Source: an uncultured Gammaproteobacteria bacterium
Lineage (GTDB): Bacteria; Pseudomonadota; Gammaproteobacteria; Arenicellales; CALHMG01
Direction: 5' to 3'
NCBI GenBank assembly: GCA_938034705.1
Contig: CALHMG010000293.1
Coordinates: 1 to 48,353, forward strand
DNA length: 48,353 nucleotides
The notes below the pieces were generated by a model that was not told the DNA's origin, did not search any database, and saw only the letters and a list, made by a program, of their open reading frames with translations. Both the position numbers and the translations under genes were made by a program. Below, one piece after another: positions 44,731-48,353 of the stretch. Position 1 is the stretch's first letter. Each line of letters begins with the position of its first letter.

Positions 44731-44768
44731 CTGTACAGCTGTGCCCATTGGCACATGCCAATGTACAG
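44731..44768. promoter_or_regulatory. Nested palindrome in a divergent intergenic region, operator candidate
   Basis: CATTGGCACATGCCAATG (44746-44763) is a perfect 8-bp-arm inverted repeat with a 2-bp centre. It is framed by CTGTACA (44731-44737) and TGTACAG (44762-44768), which also pair. The central TGTGCC/GGCACA (44740-44755) is a further short repeat. It sits between two divergent genes, about 57-72 bp from the dehydrogenase start and 32-55 bp from the hydrolase start, so it could control both. No regulator gene is adjacent. Confidence 0.6.
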
Positions 44769-44799
44769 TCAAATTTTCACTCAGCGAAGGAGACCAGGA

Positions 44800-45930
44800 T
44801 TGATCGAGCTATTTCATGGTGACGTGCGGACGCGCAGCGTCGACAACGGCAACGGCCTGTCCATGCGCATTTTCGAAGCTGGTGACTCTGACGGCTCGGC
44901 ACCGCTGATCCTGCTGCTGCACGGATTCCCCGAACTCGCCCTGAGCTGGCGAAAAATTCTCGGACCGCTTTCGTCAGCCGGATTTCATGTAGTCGCACCG
45001 GACCAGCGCGGTTATGGCCAAACGACCGGCGCTGACACGGGCTATGACGGCGACGTAACGAGTTTTGGAATGTTCAATCTCACCCGTGACGTGGTCGGTC
45101 TCGTGGACGCGCTGGGTTATCGGCGCGTACACACGGTCATCGGACATGACTTTGGATCTTCGGTGGCAGGCTTCTGTGCATTGATAAGACCCGACATCTT
45201 TCAGTCCGTAGTCTGCATGAGCGCGCCTTTCACCGGCGCACCCGGTTTTTCCCACCAGAGCTCGAAAAAGAATGCCTCGCGCACCGATCTTGTGGATGAA
45301 CAGCTGACAAAACTTGCTCGCCCGCGCAAACATTACCAACGCTACTACAGCACGCGCGATGCCAACGCCGACATGATCAACTGCCCGCAAGGGCTCCACG
45401 CATTTTTGCGAGCGTATTTTCATCACAAAAGCGCCGACTGGGAACAGAACAAGCCGTTCAGGCTGAACGAATACACGGCGGATCAGCTCGCTCTCATGCC
45501 GACCTACTACATCATGGATGATCACGAAAACATGGCGCAGACCGTCGCACCACACATGCCAGATGATGACGCTGTTGCAGGGTGTGACTGGCTTACGGAA
45601 ACTGAACTCGCGCAGTACAGCCAGGAGTTTGCCCGAACGGGTTTGCAGGGAGGCCTCAACTGGTATCGCTGCAGATTCATGGAAGAACCCCAGGCGCAGT
45701 TACGAACCTTCGCCGGCGCGGTGATCAAGTCGCCCGCCATGTTCATCGCAGGGACCAGTGACTGGGGAACGTGGCAAAAGCCCGGGGATCTGGAAAAGAT
45801 GCAGACCGAGACGTGCACAAACTGGCGCGGGACACATTTTGTTGACGGTGCAGGTCACTGGGTGCAGCAGGAAAACCCCGCTGACGTCATCCCTCTTTTG
45901 GAACACTTTGTCGTTGACGAAGTTCAGTAA
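44800..45930 (+). CDS. Alpha/beta hydrolase, epoxide-hydrolase-like
   Basis: 376 residues from a TTG at 44800, seven bases after AAGGAG. The frame is open back to 44728 but that part overlaps the palindrome. The oxyanion motif LLHGFPELALSWRK (His41) and the nucleophile loop IGHDFGSSVAG with Asp117 instead of Ser are the epoxide hydrolase pattern. A cap-like insert and the base histidine in DGAGHWVQQENP follow. It should open epoxides to diols, but Asp nucleophiles also occur in dehalogenases. It converges with the EamA gene, and their ends overlap by 44 bp. Confidence 0.87.
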   Translation: MIELFHGDVRTRSVDNGNGLSMRIFEAGDSDGSAPLILLLHGFPELALSWRKILGPLSSAGFHVVAPDQRGYGQTTGADTGYDGDVTSFGMFNLTRDVVGLVDALGYRRVHTVIGHDFGSSVAGFCALIRPDIFQSVVCMSAPFTGAPGFSHQSSKKNASRTDLVDEQLTKLARPRKHYQRYYSTRDANADMINCPQGLHAFLRAYFHHKSADWEQNKPFRLNEYTADQLALMPTYYIMDDHENMAQTVAPHMPDDDAVAGCDWLTETELAQYSQEFARTGLQGGLNWYRCRFMEEPQAQLRTFAGAVIKSPAMFIAGTSDWGTWQKPGDLEKMQTETCTNWRGTHFVDGAGHWVQQENPADVIPLLEHFVVDEVQ

Positions 45931-46795
45931 GGGGCTCCAGAACCCCGGCCATCGTAATCAGAACCACTCCCAACAGCTCTCGTAACCCGAACGGTTCACC
46001 TGCGAGGACCGACGCCGTTATGGTCGCAACTGAAATTTCCGCCATAAACAACAGACCCAGCAGACCGGGATTAAGAATCTGCGCCGCATAAACCGTAGCC
46101 CATCCGGCCGGCGCGACAACGAATAGAGCTATCAGCGCATACCACCACAGAGACAGCAGTCGGTCGAACTGCAGCGGCGCAATGGTGTCAAAAGAGACGA
46201 GCGCTGAACCGATTGCAAAAGAGAACACGGCGCCCCAGATGAAGAACGCAAGACAGTAACTGTTAACGTGACTGTCTTTATCGGTCATCAACGTCAGCGA
46301 CCCGCACGCCCAGATCACGCCCGCCACGAGAGCCATCCAGTCGCCGATATTGCGGGGCCACGGAAAACCCGAATCTGCTTCGAGAATGACGAGCAGACCG
46401 GCGATACCAATTGCGATCGACAGCCAGCGCACCGGCGTGATTGGGTCACCAAGAACAAAGCGCGCCAGCAGAAAACCCCAAAGTGGCATGACATAGAACA
46501 GGAGCTGTGTGCGTACAACCTCGGTATACAGAAACGACGTCGCGTAGAGCACAATCGCAAAACCGATCAGCACGCCGCCAAGATGGAAACGAAAACGACG
46601 CGGCGCGAAATCACGGATGTGACTCAGCGCGAAGGGTATGGCGATGATCGCCGGAAACAGATTAAAGACGAAGGTCGCCCAGGGCCCTTCGAAACCGGCA
46701 GACTCGATGTTGCGTAAAGGCAGCCAGTAGATGCCGTAGACGGCGCCGGACAGCAGGCCAGCAATTCTGGCGAGACTTTGCTGAGTCAGATTCAC
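45887..46795 (-). CDS. EamA/DMT superfamily transporter
   Basis: 302 residues from a GTG. Ten hydrophobic segments are arranged as two five-helix repeats, the DMT layout. Sequences like SFLYTEVVRTQLLFYVMPLW in the first half and LGLLFMAEISVATITASVLAGEPF in the second match the EamA helix pair that ends each half. These proteins export or import small metabolites; the substrate cannot be told. Its end overlaps the end of the epoxide-hydrolase-like gene by 44 bp (convergent), so there is no room for separate terminators. No clear ribosome site precedes the start. Confidence 0.9.
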   Translation of the reverse strand: MNLTQQSLARIAGLLSGAVYGIYWLPLRNIESAGFEGPWATFVFNLFPAIIAIPFALSHIRDFAPRRFRFHLGGVLIGFAIVLYATSFLYTEVVRTQLLFYVMPLWGFLLARFVLGDPITPVRWLSIAIGIAGLLVILEADSGFPWPRNIGDWMALVAGVIWACGSLTLMTDKDSHVNSYCLAFFIWGAVFSFAIGSALVSFDTIAPLQFDRLLSLWWYALIALFVVAPAGWATVYAAQILNPGLLGLLFMAEISVATITASVLAGEPFGLRELLGVVLITMAGVLEPLTELRQRQSVPKEG

Positions 46796-46889
46796 ACTAC
46801 GACTTTATCAGTGCAGCCGATGGTCTGCTGTAGAAAACTCGCCGATTCAGCCATAATCAATCTGTACAACTCATCAGGAGCCAGATGCC

Positions 46890-47126
46890 ATGCAAAACGA
46901 GAGCCTTGTGCTGGATATGATTGAGTGGATCGACACTCGTAGCCGAACCTACAACGAAGTAATGGAAGCGTGGCGCACCTCGTGCCCGCGCCTGAGTATC
47001 TGGGAAGACGCGGTCGACGCCGGTTTCGTCTCTCGCCGAAGACTCGCGACTGACCCCGAGCTGATGGTCGTCGTAACTGATGCGGGCCGCAGCTGGCTCA
47101 GTTTAAAACGCCGCAGCGCGGCCTGA
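46890..47126 (+). CDS. Small winged-helix-like protein
   Basis: 78 residues with GGAG ten bases before the ATG. The core SLVLDMIEWIDTRSRTYNEVM, AWRTSCPRLSIWEDAVDAGFV and VVVTDAGRSWL reads like a tiny winged-helix fold. I recall similar short proteins in proteobacteria with the SCPRLxxWEDA motif. It could bind DNA or another protein. It is divergent from the EamA gene with 94 bp between, and points at the arginine-deiminase-like gene. No function can be claimed. Confidence 0.75.
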   Translation: MQNESLVLDMIEWIDTRSRTYNEVMEAWRTSCPRLSIWEDAVDAGFVSRRRLATDPELMVVVTDAGRSWLSLKRRSAA

Positions 47127-47218
47127 AGCGACCCGCGCAATCAGGCACCGGTAAGCCGGTATTCTGCGACGATCCCGCCGCAACGGGCCGCTCGCGCTGA
47201 ACACGTCTGGCGAAATTT

Positions 47219-48139
47219 CTAACCAGGCTCTCGACGCAGCGCCTGACACATGCAGTGAACGCCACCACCGCCCGGCGTAATCATCGATACATCCGGATCA
47301 AAGACCTCCAGACCATGGGCACGGGCTTTTTCTTTCAGCACGGTACTCTTCTCAGGAAGCAGGATGCGGTCGTTGCCGAGCGCGACGACGTTGCAGCCGA
47401 GATCAAGAGTGTCCTTGAAGGGCACCGTGATCATTTCGATCTGCTTTGATTCAAGCCACTTGATCACATCGTCGTCGGTGCTTTCGAGACAGACCGCGGC
47501 AAGTTTTGGCGCAAGCATGACGACCATCAAATCGATGTGAACATAAAACGGATCGATATCGATTAGCTTCGTTTCCCAACCCTCGGCCTCAAACCAGCCT
47601 TTGAGCTGATTCGCGGCGCCTTCCTGGCTGCGCCCCTCGTCGCCTTCCCATCCGATCAGCACCGTGCCGGGTTCGATCACATTGAAATCGCCGCCCTCGA
47701 ACGTTCCGGCTGTAACGTAGTCGTAGATGGGAATCCCCAGTCGTTCGTAGGTTTGAATCGCCCGAAAGTTCTCGCCTCGCCGCCACCAGTTGGCCATGTT
47801 GGTGATGATCGCCCCAAAAGGTGTCATCACAGACGAGTCCCGCGCAAAAATCTGATACGGCAGTGCCGGATCAGGGTCATGCAAATGCACGGTTACGCCC
47901 GCAGATTCGTACGCTGCGACCATCTCCCCGTGCTGCTTGCGGGCTACTTCGTTGTCGAAACTGTAGCCGCGGCGAATGCTCTTCTTGGATACGGAACTGG
48001 TCTTGAGCCATTCGTAGTGCGTTGCCGGTCCCAGCAACACATCTTTGAGCACGCCGTACTCGCAGTCAGCGCCCCATGATTCAAGTACCGGCGTGCCGCC
48101 ACCATCAACTCTCGCCTGGAGTGAAAATTCAGAATTCAT
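47219..48139 (-). CDS. Arginine deiminase/amidinotransferase family protein
   Basis: 306 residues from the ATG at 48139 (GAGGA seven bases upstream); the open frame upstream to 48277 is not used. The pentein-fold signature is visible: FARDSSVMTPFGAI, TFEGGDFNVI, HIDLMVVML with the catalytic His, LDLGCNVVALG, and a C-terminal GGGGVHCMCQAL with Cys296. These residues are those of hydrolases and transferases acting on guanidino groups (arginine deiminase, dimethylargininase, amidinotransferase). The exact substrate is unclear. It diverges from the PatB-like gene across 107 bp. Confidence 0.87.
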   Translation of the reverse strand: MNSEFSLQARVDGGGTPVLESWGADCEYGVLKDVLLGPATHYEWLKTSSVSKKSIRRGYSFDNEVARKQHGEMVAAYESAGVTVHLHDPDPALPYQIFARDSSVMTPFGAIITNMANWWRRGENFRAIQTYERLGIPIYDYVTAGTFEGGDFNVIEPGTVLIGWEGDEGRSQEGAANQLKGWFEAEGWETKLIDIDPFYVHIDLMVVMLAPKLAAVCLESTDDDVIKWLESKQIEMITVPFKDTLDLGCNVVALGNDRILLPEKSTVLKEKARAHGLEVFDPDVSMITPGGGGVHCMCQALRREPG

Positions 48140-48246
48140 GGACAGATCCTCTTTCATCGGCATGGTATCGCAGACGGATAACACTATAAACTGACGGTCC
48201 GAAACCAGCCGCCCACAAACAAACAGATTTTGCCCGAGTTGCACAC

Positions 48247-48353
48247 ATGAAATTCGACTTTGACACCGTAGTACCACGCCAGAACACCGGAAGTGCCAAA
48301 TGGGACTTTATCGTCAAGGACGGTGTCAGAGTCCAGAGCGATGACTCAAGCAC
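48247..48353 (+). CDS. PatB/MalY-like PLP-dependent aminotransferase (C-S lyase), 3' partial
   Basis: Only the first 35 codons are in the window. The start MKFDFDTVVPRQNTGSAKWD closely fits the N-terminus of MalY/PatB cystathionine beta-lyases, whose consensus is close to F-x-x-x-x-x-R-x-x-T-x-S-x-K-W-D. The length is too short to check the PLP lysine. It begins 107 bp from the divergent arginine-deiminase-family gene. Confidence 0.6.
   Translation, partial: MKFDFDTVVPRQNTGSAKWDFIVKDGVRVQSDDSS

Noticed and set aside
1..48353. CRISPR array, insertion sequence, prophage or tRNA
   Set aside because: No short direct repeats with spacers, no transposase or integrase, and no tRNA-like TTCGAA cloverleaf arm outside coding genes were seen.

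Overview
The window is about 48 kb of dense chromosomal DNA, by eye roughly 57% G+C. It reads like a marine or oligotrophic proteobacterium, most likely a gammaproteobacterium. The lineage is inferred from gene content: two acyl-CoA dehydrogenases, a CaiB-type CoA transferase, SDRs, an AtuA-family protein, a giant DUF4347/cadherin surface protein and a BarA-like hybrid kinase. There is no rRNA or tRNA marker to settle it. I see no insertion sequence, integrase, tRNA, rRNA or CRISPR array. Starts are often GTG or TTG, and several gene ends overlap or abut.

Region A (2-13180, plus strand) is a surface-protein locus. It holds the 3' end of a fused site-2-protease-like (M50) and HlyD-like membrane protein, then a 3145-residue protein, then a two-TM PAS-GGDEF protein whose signature is degenerate (EGDSF). 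The giant protein has an LEPR-like N-terminus, DUF4347, a beta-helix, 18 cadherin-like repeats, a Pro/Glu spacer and a C-terminal hydrophobic module. It has no visible Sec signal and no RTX repeats.

Region B (13191-19557, minus strand) is a tight catabolic operon: CaiB/BaiF CoA transferase, AidB-like acyl-CoA dehydrogenase, AtuA-family protein and GMC alcohol dehydrogenase. Between B and C lie a transglutaminase-like lipoprotein (minus), a glycerate 2-kinase (plus) and a sulfotransferase (minus).

Region C (22599-32095) is a second catabolic cluster on both strands. It holds an ACAD10/11- or LvaC-like acyl-CoA dehydrogenase, a FadJ/FadB-like hydratase-dehydrogenase, a histidine phosphatase, an oxaloacetate-decarboxylase-like enzyme, a spermidine-synthase-like protein, an APH-fold kinase like LvaA, two SDRs and a 2-keto-4-pentenoate-hydratase-like enzyme. 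The kinase, dehydrogenase, SDR and hydratase combination suggests breakdown of 4-hydroxy (levulinate-like) acids through 4-phospho-acyl-CoA.

Region D (32149-39123, plus strand) encodes two very large GT-C-like membrane proteins sharing a motif, a small membrane protein and a UbiA-family prenyltransferase resembling decaprenyl-phosphate phosphoribosyltransferase. It looks like a lipid-linked sugar or envelope glycan locus.

Region E (39151-48353) is mixed. It holds a small protein behind a hybrid histidine kinase, a secreted SGNH hydrolase, and a 476-bp gene-free stretch. Next come an isopropylmalate/isocitrate-type dehydrogenase and an epoxide-hydrolase-like gene, divergent across a strong palindrome. 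An EamA transporter, a small winged-helix-like protein, an arginine-deiminase-family enzyme and the start of a PatB/MalY aminotransferase finish the window.
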